Shown here one piece after another: positions 1-7,599 of a DNA stretch of 17,497 bases. Each line of letters starts with the position of its first letter. Within the stretch, counting starts at the first letter, position 1. The DNA comes from Opitutaceae bacterium (GTDB lineage: Bacteria; Verrucomicrobiota; Verrucomicrobiia; Opitutales; Opitutaceae), in contig SYDD01000093.1 in the NCBI GenBank assembly GCA_005786775.1, positions 1 through 17,497 on the forward strand, read 5' to 3'. The notes beneath the pieces are model-generated. The model saw only the letters and a program-made list of their open reading frames with translations. It ran no database searches and had not been told where the DNA came from. The position numbers and the translations under genes are program-made.

Positions 1-969
1 GAGCACGCCGTGGTAGGCCTTCACGGCCTCGACCGGCTCGACGTCTCCGTCGACGATCCGGCGGAGGAACTCGATAAAGGCGAGCGGGTGCTCCGAGAGG
101 TTGATCTTCCGCCCGAAGAGCGCGACTCGGGCGCCATAACGCTGGGCGTCGTGGATCAGTTGGAAGGCATCGAGCGTGGTCCCGCTGCTGCCCCCGAGGA
201 TCCCGACCACCAGTCGAGGATCGTAGGCGACCAGCTCCTCGAGCGGTCCGGGGCCGTTGTAGGGAATCTTGAGGAAGACGGGCCGCCCGGCCGAGGTGAC
301 CCCCGCGAGGGTACGGACGATGTGGTCGTTGAGAAACCCGGGGATTTGGCTGGCCGGGATGCCCGGATCGACGTTGGGGTTGAAGATCTCGAGGAAGTAC
401 CGGAACCGCTTCGCCTCGGCCTCCAGCCGGAACGCGGCGAAGTCCTCCAGCGCGCGGTAGTCCCAATCGATGTTGTTGGTGAAGGTGATGGAGTACAGTC
501 CGAGGTCGGCTCCAGGGAAGGGCAGTGTACAGTCTGCCTGCAGGCGACCGTACTTCATGTGCTCGATCGTCGCCGTGCGGAAGGCGCGGGAGGGGAGCGC
601 GGGGTATTTTCCGCCCCGCACGACCCAGATGTCGCTGGTGTCGTTGGCCCGCGCGGCCGGCGTGATCGCAGACTCGCGGAAGAGGCCCTCCTGGATGGCC
701 AGCTGCTCCACGTTCGAGGCGGACAGCAGGACGATGTCGACGATGTCCTGCGCGATCACAGCCCGGATCTGTGCGCGGTAGTCGGCGAGCGACTTCCAGC
801 AGGCCTCAGCCTCCCGGTGGCGCTCGGGGCGGCACTGGCCGGGCCCCGGAGCCGTGATGCCGAAGGCCATGTCCGCGTCCTTGGCGTCGGCGATGATGAA
901 GTCCTTCCGGGTCGCCTGGCCGGCGTGGATCCGGGCCAGTTTCTGGTCGAGTCGCTTGGGGAGGCCCAT
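1..969 (-). CDS. Aldolase-like TIM-barrel protein, C-terminus cut by window edge
   Basis: The minus-strand frame is open from an ATG at 969 to the window edge, giving 323 residues and no stop, so the 3' end is missing. It reads as an alpha/beta barrel of the class I aldolase (DeoC/FbaB/LacD-like) type. The beta-strand segment VFLKIPYNG at residues 231-239 holds Lys234, placed as a Schiff-base lysine would be. A glycine-rich segment (VVGILGGSSGTTLDAF, 254-269) then resembles the phosphate-binding end of such barrels, followed by RVALFGRKIN (281-290). No signal peptide is visible. It is divergent from the fluoride channel gene, with 101 bp between the starts. I do not recognise a characterised ortholog, so substrate and pathway are unknown. 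The fold assignment is from pattern only, and another TIM-barrel enzyme family is possible. The start is the only good ATG near the 5' end and has no obvious Shine-Dalgarno sequence. Confidence 0.6.
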   Translation of the reverse strand, partial: MGLPKRLDQKLARIHAGQATRKDFIIADAKDADMAFGITAPGPGQCRPERHREAEACWKSLADYRAQIRAVIAQDIVDIVLLSASNVEQLAIQEGLFRESAITPAARANDTSDIWVVRGGKYPALPSRAFRTATIEHMKYGRLQADCTLPFPGADLGLYSITFTNNIDWDYRALEDFAAFRLEAEAKRFRYFLEIFNPNVDPGIPASQIPGFLNDHIVRTLAGVTSAGRPVFLKIPYNGPGPLEELVAYDPRLVVGILGGSSGTTLDAFQLIHDAQRYGARVALFGRKINLSEHPLAFIEFLRRIVDGDVEPVEAVKAYHGVL

Positions 970-1070
970 AAGGAGGTCTGGAGCCTCGCTGGCCGCGCGG
1001 GCGCTTGTCGAACCAGAAGCGGCCCGCCGGAGGCTTGCGGCCGCCGGGGACCCGGGCCCAGGCTCCAGCG

Positions 1071-1436
1071 ATGCGTGCCCTGTTGCTCGTCGCTCTCGGC
1101 TCGGCCCTCGGTGGGGCCGCCCGATACCTGCTCGCGGGCTGGGTGGGGGATCGCCTCGGGGGCGCCTTCCCGTGGGGCACCGTGCTGGTCAATGTCTCCG
1201 GATCCGCCCTGATCGGGGTGCTGGCCGCGCGGGAGGAATTGTTCTCCCTCGAAATCCGTCAGTTCCTGATGGCCGGGGTGCTGGGCGGCTTCACCACCTT
1301 CTCCAGCTTCAGCCTGCAGACGCTGCGGCTGGCGCAGGAAGGGGATTGGGCCCGGGCGGCGGCCAACGTCTTGGGCAGCGTCGCCCTCTGCCTGCTCGCG
1401 GTCGCCGCCGGCTACCGGCTCGCGCGCCTCGCCTGA
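1071..1436 (+). CDS. crcB: CrcB/Fluc fluoride ion channel
   Basis: This 121-residue protein is a member of the CrcB/Fluc family, small inner-membrane channels that work as dual-topology dimers and let toxic fluoride leave the cell. The family signatures are in order: GGAARYLLAGW near residue 15, GTVLVNVSGSALIG near 37, and GVLGGFTTFSSFS near 73. Four hydrophobic segments are visible. The length matches the usual 120-130 residues. The frame extends upstream to a TTG at 1005, but only the ATG at 1071 gives a normal CrcB N-terminus (MRALLLVALGSALGG). Only one crcB copy is in view; many bacteria have one or two. No recognisable fluoride riboswitch was found in the 101 bp upstream. Its stop lies 7 bp from the stop of the convergent ccsA gene, inside a hairpin shared by both genes. 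Confidence 0.93.
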   Translation: MRALLLVALGSALGGAARYLLAGWVGDRLGGAFPWGTVLVNVSGSALIGVLAAREELFSLEIRQFLMAGVLGGFTTFSSFSLQTLRLAQEGDWARAAANVLGSVALCLLAVAAGYRLARLA

Positions 1437-1450
1437 AGGCCGTTCAGGCG
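1430..1450. terminator. Hairpin holding both stop codons of crcB and ccsA
   Basis: CGCCTGAA at 1430-1437 pairs perfectly with TTCAGGCG at 1443-1450 around the loop GGCCG, an 8-bp stem. The TGA of crcB (1434-1436) lies in one arm and the TGA of ccsA (1444-1446, read on the minus strand) in the other. No T-run follows on either strand, so a classical intrinsic terminator is not supported. A bidirectional 3' end or RNA-stabilising stem is an inference from its position. Confidence 0.5.
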
Positions 1451-3294
1451 CCGGCCGGGCTGCTCCGCCAGAGGCGCAATGGCACGTTGGCCAGCGCAAT
1501 CAGGGCAAGCTGGCTCGCGACAAAGGAGGAGAGCGCCAAGAACGCCGCGTCGGTGAAGCCGTAGCTGTGCAGGCCGACGCCAAGCATATTGGTGCCGAAC
1601 CAGCTCCAGGAGGTCACAATGTTGCCGCCAATGGCCAGGGCCATGAAGCCGCGCTGCCGGACGATCCCGCCCCAGCGCGCGTGCAGCATGATCGCGTTCC
1701 ACAGCACGATGATGAGCGCGCCATTCTCCTTCGGGTCCCAGCCCCAGAACCGACCCCAGGACTGGTCAGCCCAGATGCCGCCGAGGATCGTCCCCACGAA
1801 ATTGAAGAGGATGGCAAAGCAGGTGATGCCGTAAGTCATCCGCGTCAGGGAGTCCGCCGTCGGCCGGTCGAGGCCACGGGTGAACAGTCCCCGGAGCACG
1901 TAGATGATACCTAGGAAGCCGGCGAGAAACGTCGCCGAGTACCCGGCGGTGATGACCACCACGTGGGTGGCGAGCCAGAAGTTCGAGTCCAGCACCGCGC
2001 GCATCATCTCCATCGTGTCGCCGCTCAGCGACAGGTGATGGGCGATGACGAGCGTGGAGAAGCCGATCGCGCCCGCCGCGACGCTGCCGATGGCGTTGCG
2101 GTAGATCGCCTCCAGCAGCAGGCACAGCCCGACGGCGCCCCAACCCACGAAGAGGGCGGAGGAGTAGAGGTTGGTGACAGGCGGCCGTCCCTCGAGCCAC
2201 ATCCGGCAGGCGATGCCCGCGGTGGCCACCGCCCAGGCGACGGCGATGACCCAGAAGGCGCTGCGCCCGAGCAGGGAGGGCCAGACGAGCCACGAGAAGA
2301 GCGCGACAAAGAACGCAAGGGCGTAAAGCACCGAGCTGGTGTAGAACGGCTGCGCCGCGTTGAAGCGCGTCTCGAGGTCGCACTTCCGCAGCTGCGGGGC
2401 GAAGCGCTTGGACAGGTCCGCGCGGAAGAGCTCCACGAGCTTGTTGAACTGCTCCGGTTTCTCGCTGTGCCAAGCGTGGGCGAAGCCTGCGTACGCGAGG
2501 GCGGCGGGATTGACCGTGCCCGCGCGGAAGGTGTCGAGCAGCGCGGCGCCGGCGGACTTCCAGGCCGTGAGGTCCGAATTGGTCGCCTCGGGCGGCACGA
2601 CGAGGAACGTGGTGGATTCCGCCATCACCACGAAGCGCTCGCCGATGTCGGTCATCGCCTTCGCCGCGGCCTCGTCGTGGGGCTGGCCGGCCTGCTTGGC
2701 GCGCACCGCCTCGACGCCCGCCTTGACCTGATCCTGGAACTTTAGGAGGTCGCCGAGGAAATCCGGACGGCCGGGCGACACGAAGGCGTGCCGGAGGCGC
2801 TGGTAGTGGACGAGGTTCCCGTAGATCTGGAGGACACCCCGCTGGAACGGGGTGCGCACGGCGGACTCGACCTGGTCGGCGAGTTTGGCCTGGCGTTGGA
2901 GCTCCGCGATCTTGGGCTCAAGCTGGCGCAGCGAGAAACGCTTCTCGCCTTGGCCTTCGGAGGTGCGGAGGTCGAAGACCGCGAGCACGTCAGGATTGAC
3001 GATTTCGAAGTGCTGGTAGGTGTCGGCCTTCGCGGGGCGGAACGCGACGTCGAGCAGCCATTCGATCGGCTGCAGCCGGCGGCCTTCCGGGGTGGTGACC
3101 GTCTGGCGGCCCTGCAGCTGGAGCAGGGAGCTGCGGGCGACGGTGTCGAGCGGCTTGAGCCGTCCGTTGACGAGCACGGGCAGGCGCCCGAAACCCTGCA
3201 CGTCGAACGCGGCCGGGTTGCGCGGTGCACGCAGCGTGCTGGCGACCCAGACCAGCACCAGGGCGAGGACGAGGAACGGGGCGGCCTTTTTCAT
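1444..3294 (-). CDS. ccsA: CcsA/ResC-type cytochrome c biogenesis protein with large N-terminal domain
   Basis: This 616-residue inner-membrane protein belongs to cytochrome c maturation System II, in which CcsA/ResC and ResB move heme across the membrane and attach it to apocytochrome c. Residues 1-22 are an N-terminal membrane anchor. Residues 23-315 form a large, probably extracytoplasmic domain that begins with GFGRLPVLVNGRLKPLDT (34-51). Residues 320-610 hold the polytopic CcsA core. The heme-handling tryptophan-rich motif IWADQSWGRFWGWDPKE sits at 507-523. Candidate heme-ligand histidines are His419/420, His444, His538 and His576. Classical CcsA is about 320-400 residues, so the N-terminal half is an added domain, as I recall from Bacteroidetes-type homologs. 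The start codon overlaps the resB stop as ATGA, which implies translational coupling. The order lipoprotein-resB-ccsA indicates one operon. Confidence 0.93.
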   Translation of the reverse strand: MKKAAPFLVLALVLVWVASTLRAPRNPAAFDVQGFGRLPVLVNGRLKPLDTVARSSLLQLQGRQTVTTPEGRRLQPIEWLLDVAFRPAKADTYQHFEIVNPDVLAVFDLRTSEGQGEKRFSLRQLEPKIAELQRQAKLADQVESAVRTPFQRGVLQIYGNLVHYQRLRHAFVSPGRPDFLGDLLKFQDQVKAGVEAVRAKQAGQPHDEAAAKAMTDIGERFVVMAESTTFLVVPPEATNSDLTAWKSAGAALLDTFRAGTVNPAALAYAGFAHAWHSEKPEQFNKLVELFRADLSKRFAPQLRKCDLETRFNAAQPFYTSSVLYALAFFVALFSWLVWPSLLGRSAFWVIAVAWAVATAGIACRMWLEGRPPVTNLYSSALFVGWGAVGLCLLLEAIYRNAIGSVAAGAIGFSTLVIAHHLSLSGDTMEMMRAVLDSNFWLATHVVVITAGYSATFLAGFLGIIYVLRGLFTRGLDRPTADSLTRMTYGITCFAILFNFVGTILGGIWADQSWGRFWGWDPKENGALIIVLWNAIMLHARWGGIVRQRGFMALAIGGNIVTSWSWFGTNMLGVGLHSYGFTDAAFLALSSFVASQLALIALANVPLRLWRSSPAGA

Positions 3295-4469
3295 GCGGCG
3301 GCGGGGACGGGGCGGCGGCGCTTGGCGATGAAGCCGAGCAGGTGGATGGTGAACTGCCAGAGCAGACCGAGCGTCATCAGGCTGCAGGCGACGTAGGGGA
3401 AGAGCCAGCTGGGGTTCCGGACGACCTGGAGGATGGTGACCTTGTCATTCCCGGGCTCGAAGCTCGCCTGGAAAAAGGTGTAGCCCGCGTAGCGCAGCGG
3501 GTTGTTCATATAAATGAGCACCTCGCGGTCATCGGCCCCACCAGGGGTCTGGAGCCGGATCCGGCTGGAGAAATTCTTGGGAATCTCGGTCCCCGAGTAC
3601 TTGTCGTGGCTGAACTTGAGCAGGGTCAGGGTGTAATCCTTGTAGGCCCGCGTGAACCGCAGGGCGATCGTGTAGTTGCGCCCGCCGTAGTCGAAACGCT
3701 GGGGCGGCATCCGCGGGTCGGCGGAGATCATCCAGGTGCCGATGGTGCCCTCGCTGCCCACGAGCTCGACAAACGCCCCGGGCAGGTTCCGCTCGTCCTG
3801 CTTGTAGGTGATCGGCAGGGGAGTGAGGTCCACGTTGAGGCCGATGCCCTTGCTCGCCTTGATGGCGGCCGGAGACGCCGGTGTCCCGGCCTCGCGGTTG
3901 CGGATCAGCGAATTGGGGTAGTAGAGGCGGGTGATGACGCGGAACGGGAGCCGCGGGTGCTGGATGGTTTCACCGCGGGCGGCAATCGACTCGGGGATGG
4001 CCACGACCTCGTCGTGCTTGGGATCCGTGGTGTCGACGATGGCGAGCTCGTTCTCGCGGAAGCTCTCGGAGTAGTTGCGCGGCTCCTCTTGGGAGAGCCG
4101 CATGCTGAAGTCATCCTGGAGGAGTCCGGTGAGGAGCTCGCCGATGAGCAGCAGGATCAGGCCCCCGTGGGCGAGTTGGATGCCGACCTGCCTCGCGGTC
4201 GCCTTGAAGCGGTACACGTGGCTCGCGATCAGGTTGATCAGCAGGAGCCCGCCGATGAAGTACCCGCCGGGGAAGACCGGCACCGGGATGTCACCGATGC
4301 GGGCGAGGACAAAGAAGGAGCGGAAGTACTTCTCCTGCACCGCCCAGATGCCGAGATTGACCTGGTCCAAGGTGGCTGCGAACACCAGCACCATCCCGAG
4401 GACCAGCAGGACGACGGTGAGCTCGAGGGAGGTGAAAAAATACCGGAACTGGCGGGCGACGTCGTTCAT
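3291..4469 (-). CDS. resB: ResB-like cytochrome c biogenesis protein
   Basis: This 392-residue protein is the ResB/Ccs1 partner of CcsA in System II cytochrome c assembly, thought to hold or deliver heme and apocytochrome on the outer face of the inner membrane. Four hydrophobic segments are visible, at about residues 15-33, 68-84, 98-117 and 355-375. Between the third and fourth lies a large soluble domain of roughly 235 residues. Family features include the N-terminal FFTSLELTVVLLVLGMVLVF, the segment LAHGGLILLLIGELLTG with His101, and the C-terminal MNNPLRYAGYTFFQASFEP (321-339) just before the last membrane helix. Its start overlaps the stop of the upstream lipoprotein gene (ATGA at 4466-4469), and its stop overlaps the ccsA start in the same way. 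The family assignment is firm. The symbol follows common bacterial usage. Confidence 0.92.
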   Translation of the reverse strand: MNDVARQFRYFFTSLELTVVLLVLGMVLVFAATLDQVNLGIWAVQEKYFRSFFVLARIGDIPVPVFPGGYFIGGLLLINLIASHVYRFKATARQVGIQLAHGGLILLLIGELLTGLLQDDFSMRLSQEEPRNYSESFRENELAIVDTTDPKHDEVVAIPESIAARGETIQHPRLPFRVITRLYYPNSLIRNREAGTPASPAAIKASKGIGLNVDLTPLPITYKQDERNLPGAFVELVGSEGTIGTWMISADPRMPPQRFDYGGRNYTIALRFTRAYKDYTLTLLKFSHDKYSGTEIPKNFSSRIRLQTPGGADDREVLIYMNNPLRYAGYTFFQASFEPGNDKVTILQVVRNPSWLFPYVACSLMTLGLLWQFTIHLLGFIAKRRRPVPAAA

Positions 4470-5107
4470 TTCGCAGGGGCGGCCGGCTTAATGGTGGCGA
4501 GGAATGCGGTGAAGGCGGGCTTCTCGCGCGCGACGAGCGCCGCGGGGCCGGTCAGCTTGAAAAACCAAGTGGCGCCGCCATGCGGGATCATCGCCCCGAG
4601 GATGCGCTGGGGCTTGTCGCCGGTGCCCACGATGTCGACCACTGTCATGTGCAGGCCGTGGTGGTCCACGTGCTGGGTCGCGGCGGCGAACTCCGACTGA
4701 TTGAGGGCGGGAAGCGAGAGCTGCCCGCGCCAGCGGTTGAGGTTCGCCAGATCGCCGCCCACGTCCCCCGGAAACGCTGTGATCGCGAAGTCCGCCTCGC
4801 CCTCCTCGCCCTTCACGGCATAACTGCCCTTGCGCATTGCCCCCGCCGGTTTCGCGGCCCACGCCGCCGGGGCCGTCCACGCCAGCGGCGCGCCCGAGGC
4901 GGTGGCGACCGCCGTGTTGGCCATATCGGTCCCCCCGGTGCCCGGCGCAGTCGGAGCGGCGGGAGCGGCCGCCGCGGTGGCGCTGGCCGCTGCCTTCGTC
5001 GCCGGATGCTGCTCCTTCGGGATCCGGTAGGTGGTGATCTCCTCCTTCTGGCAGCCGGTGGCGAGTCCGAGGACCAGCGCGAGCGCGGAGGACGGGAATT
5101 CCTTCAT
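4466..5107 (-). CDS. Uncharacterised lipoprotein leading the resB-ccsA operon
   Basis: A 213-residue protein of unknown function. Residues 1-18 are a signal peptide ending in a lipobox-like LATGC with Cys19, although the -3 residue is Ala rather than the usual Leu. An Ala/Pro/Thr-rich linker (about 35-75) leads to a globular domain (about 76-205). That domain contains AFPGDVGGDLANLNRWRGQL (111-130), which I have the impression recurs in predicted lipoproteins of planctomycetes and verrucomicrobia. A search would be needed to confirm that. The protein is expected to be membrane-anchored and to face the periplasm. Its stop overlaps the resB start by ATGA, so it is probably translated together with ResB and CcsA. 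A role in heme or apocytochrome handling is inferred from position only. The ATG at 5107 is chosen because it gives the signal peptide directly; no clear ribosome-binding site is visible. Confidence 0.75.
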   Translation of the reverse strand: MKEFPSSALALVLGLATGCQKEEITTYRIPKEQHPATKAAASATAAAAPAAPTAPGTGGTDMANTAVATASGAPLAWTAPAAWAAKPAGAMRKGSYAVKGEEGEADFAITAFPGDVGGDLANLNRWRGQLSLPALNQSEFAAATQHVDHHGLHMTVVDIVGTGDKPQRILGAMIPHGGATWFFKLTGPAALVAREKPAFTAFLATIKPAAPAK

Positions 5108-5230
5108 AAGCCGCGTTAAGTCGCCCGGTTAATGCAAAACTTCAACCCAATCCGGCATCCGTAGTTGCACCGACCACTCCCGCCGGTTTTTCCCTTTGCC
5201 CGCCCGGTCACGTGGGCCGATAACCGCGGG

Positions 5231-6844
5231 ATGAGGCTGCAGGCCCTCGGGGATTCCGCGGTCGTTTTCTCTCTGGGAAACGACGCGGACCGGACCGTCG
5301 CCCGGCGCGTCCGCGCCGTGGCGGACCGGCTGCGCCGCAATCCCCCGTCCGGCATCAGCGAGGTGCTGGCGGCGTTTGGAAACGTCGCCCTCTTTTTTGA
5401 GGCCGGGATCACCCCGCCGCCCGGTGAGGCGTTGGCGGCGGTGCTTGCGGAAGCGGCGGCGGGGCCGGCCCTCGCGGCGCGACCGCGCGTGGTGGAGATC
5501 CCGGTCGTGTACGGCGGGGAGGCGGGCCCGGATCTGTCCGAGGTCGCCGCCGCCGCCGGTCTCACCCCGGACGCCGCCACGGAGCTGCACGCGGGGGCCG
5601 AGTATTTCGTGCGCGCCATCGGTTTCGCCCCTGGCTTCCCCTACCTGGGCGGCCTGCCCCCGGCGCTGGCCCGGCCCCGCCGCGCGACCCCCCGGGTGCG
5701 CGTGCCCGCGGGTTCCGTCGGGATCGGGGGCGCGCAGACCGGCATTTACCCGCAGGCGAGCCCGGGCGGCTGGAACCTGATCGGGCGCTCGCCGTGGCGC
5801 CTTTTTGACCCGCGGGAAACGCCGCCGGCCCGCCTGGAGGTCGGCGACGAAGTCCGGTTCCAGCCTGTCGCGGCGAGTCATTTCGATTTCCGCGAGGAAA
5901 CGCCGGTCCAGCCGGATGGCCCTGGCATCCGCGTGCTGCGGCCCGGGGCCTTGACGACAGTGCAGGACCTCGGCCGCCCAGGTTGGCGGGCGAGTGGCGT
6001 CTCCCCGGCCGGCGCCGCGGACCCGTTTTCCCTGCGGATCGCCAATCTGCTCGTGGGCAACGCGGAGGGGGAAGCAGGTCTGGAGCTGACCCAGACGGGC
6101 CCGGAGCTGGAGTTTCCGGCGGGCGGGCTGGTCGCGGTCGCGGGGGCGCCGATCGACGGCTTGGCCTGGGGGCGGCCGCTCCATCTTCCCCCGGGGGCGC
6201 GGTTGCGCCTCGGCGCCGTGAGCGGCGGCTGGCGCACCTATCTTGCGTGTGCGGGCGGTTTCGGGCTGCCGCGCGTGTTGGGGGGCTCGGGTACTGACCT
6301 GCGCGCGGGATTCGGCGGCCTGGGCGGGCGAGCGTTGCGTGCGGGGGACTGGTTGCCGTTGCGCCGCGCCGAGATCCCCCGGGGAGCCGCACGTTGGCAC
6401 GTCGATCCAAGGCTGCAGCCGGCGGGGGGACGCGATGTGGAACTGAGGGTCTTGCCGGGGCCGGCTGCGGCGGAGCTGCCGGGCTGGGCGGAGCGTGTTT
6501 TCTCGGTCGGCGGGCGTTCCGACCGGATGGGACTACGGCTGGAGGGCGAGGCTTTCCCGCGGCCGCTGCCCGGCGATCTGGATTCGTTCCCCGTGATTCC
6601 CGGGACGGTGCAGGTTCCCCCGGATGGCCGGCCGATCGTGCTCCTGGCGGATGCCCAAACGTTGGGCGGATACGCTCGCCTGGGGCACGTCATCACCGCC
6701 GATCTGCCCCGGCTCGGCCAACTGCGGCCGGGCGACACGCTGCGGTTCCGGGCGGTCGAGCCCGGGGAGGCGCGGGCGCTGCTCGCCGCGCGGGAGCAAA
6801 CGCTGCGGGAGCTGCGGCTCGGGCTGGAGGCGCGGCGATGCTGA
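5231..6844 (+). CDS. pxpBC: Fused 5-oxoprolinase subunits PxpB-PxpC
   Basis: This 537-residue protein joins in one frame two subunits that are usually separate. Residues 1-212 are the PxpB/KipI domain, with GFAPGFPYLGG (131-141) and GSVGIGGAQTGIYPQ (161-175) then SPGGWNLIGR (177-186). Residues 232-525 are the PxpC/KipA domain, with TTVQDLGRPGWRASGVSPAG (242-261) and PGTVQVPPDGRPIVLLADAQ (457-476). With PxpA it forms the ATP-dependent 5-oxoprolinase of bacteria, which opens 5-oxoproline (pyroglutamate) to glutamate in the cytoplasm. The same domains were once annotated as allophanate hydrolase subunits or as KipI/KipA sporulation regulators. The pxpA neighbour argues for the oxoprolinase role. 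The frame extends upstream to 5165, but MRLQALGDSAVVF at 5231 is the normal PxpB N-terminus. The gene overlaps pxpA by 7 bp. Confidence 0.93.
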   Translation: MRLQALGDSAVVFSLGNDADRTVARRVRAVADRLRRNPPSGISEVLAAFGNVALFFEAGITPPPGEALAAVLAEAAAGPALAARPRVVEIPVVYGGEAGPDLSEVAAAAGLTPDAATELHAGAEYFVRAIGFAPGFPYLGGLPPALARPRRATPRVRVPAGSVGIGGAQTGIYPQASPGGWNLIGRSPWRLFDPRETPPARLEVGDEVRFQPVAASHFDFREETPVQPDGPGIRVLRPGALTTVQDLGRPGWRASGVSPAGAADPFSLRIANLLVGNAEGEAGLELTQTGPELEFPAGGLVAVAGAPIDGLAWGRPLHLPPGARLRLGAVSGGWRTYLACAGGFGLPRVLGGSGTDLRAGFGGLGGRALRAGDWLPLRRAEIPRGAARWHVDPRLQPAGGRDVELRVLPGPAAAELPGWAERVFSVGGRSDRMGLRLEGEAFPRPLPGDLDSFPVIPGTVQVPPDGRPIVLLADAQTLGGYARLGHVITADLPRLGQLRPGDTLRFRAVEPGEARALLAAREQTLRELRLGLEARRC

Positions 6845-7599
6845 GCATCGATCTCAACTGCGACTTGGGCGAGGGCGGGGGGGCGGACGCCGCGTTGATG
6901 CCCCTGATCACTTCAGCCAACATCGCTTGCGGAGCCCACGCCGGCGACGAGGCGACGATGCGGGACACGCTCCGCCTCGCCCGCCTGCACGGCGTGGGTG
7001 CGGGGGCCCATCCGGGTCACGAGGATCCGGCCCACTTCGGCCGGCGGGAGCTGCCGGTGACCCCGGCCGCCGCGGCGGAACTGGTGCGGCGGCAGACCGC
7101 GCAGCTGCGTCGCCTCGCGGCGGAGGAAGGGGCAGTCCTCTCCCACGTGAAACTGCACGGCGCGCTCTACAACCAGGTTTCCCGCGACCCCGCCTTGGCG
7201 GCGGAGGTGGTGCGTGTGCTGGCGCACGCCTTCCCCGGGCTGCCGTTGATCGCCCTCGCGGGCAGCGTGCTCGAGGAGACGGCCCGCCGGTTCCTCGGGG
7301 CGCCGGTCCGCGCGGAGGGATTCGCGGATCGCGCCTACGAACGCGGGGGCAGCCTGCGCGCGCGCAGCCTGCCCGGTGCTTTGCTCCCGGACGCGGCCGC
7401 GGCGGAGCGGCAGGTGCTGGACATCGTCCGCGCGGGCCGGGTGCGGACCTGGGACGGAGGCGAGACCTCCCTGCGCGTCGAGACCATCTGCCTGCACGGG
7501 GACGGGGCCGACCCGGTCGGATTTGCCCGCCGGCTGCGCTCGGCGCTCGCCGCCGCCGGTGTCCGGGTGCAGGGTTTTCCCGCCCCCTCCGTCCGCTGA
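6838..7599 (+). CDS. pxpA: 5-oxoprolinase subunit A (LamB/YcsF family)
   Basis: This 253-residue protein is the metal-dependent hydrolase-type subunit of the PxpABC 5-oxoprolinase, acting with the PxpBC fusion encoded just upstream. Family motifs are all present: DLNCDLGE (5-12), ANIACGAHAGD (27-37), GAHPGHED (56-63), VKLHGALYN (104-112), GFADRAY (161-167) and ICLHGD (217-222). GAHPGHED differs slightly from the more common GAHPSxPD form, and VKLHGALYN has Leu where Pro is common. The length matches the usual 245-255 residues. The ATG at 6838 lies inside the end of the pxpBC frame, a 7-bp overlap that suggests translational coupling. It is followed with no spacing by the pyroglutamyl peptidase gene. 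Confidence 0.95.
   Translation: MLSIDLNCDLGEGGGADAALMPLITSANIACGAHAGDEATMRDTLRLARLHGVGAGAHPGHEDPAHFGRRELPVTPAAAAELVRRQTAQLRRLAAEEGAVLSHVKLHGALYNQVSRDPALAAEVVRVLAHAFPGLPLIALAGSVLEETARRFLGAPVRAEGFADRAYERGGSLRARSLPGALLPDAAAAERQVLDIVRAGRVRTWDGGETSLRVETICLHGDGADPVGFARRLRSALAAAGVRVQGFPAPSVR

Noticed and set aside
1001..1040. GGTTCGA-like string on the minus strand, suggestive of a tRNA T-arm
   Set aside because: No acceptor, D-arm or anticodon stem could be fitted around it.
970..1070. Possible fluoride riboswitch before crcB
   Set aside because: The conserved core of the crcB RNA motif could not be recognised here, and the start is not preceded by a clear ribosome-binding site. AAGGAGGT at 970-977 is about 93 bp upstream of the start and serves no visible gene.
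10..1212. 400-codon open frame on the plus strand
   Set aside because: It lies antisense to the aldolase-like gene and runs out of frame into crcB. The translation is low-complexity and rich in Arg, Gly and Asp, with no family motifs. Long antisense frames are expected in GC-rich DNA.
3225..4700. 491-codon open frame on the plus strand
   Set aside because: It is antisense to resB, which has clear membrane segments and family motifs.
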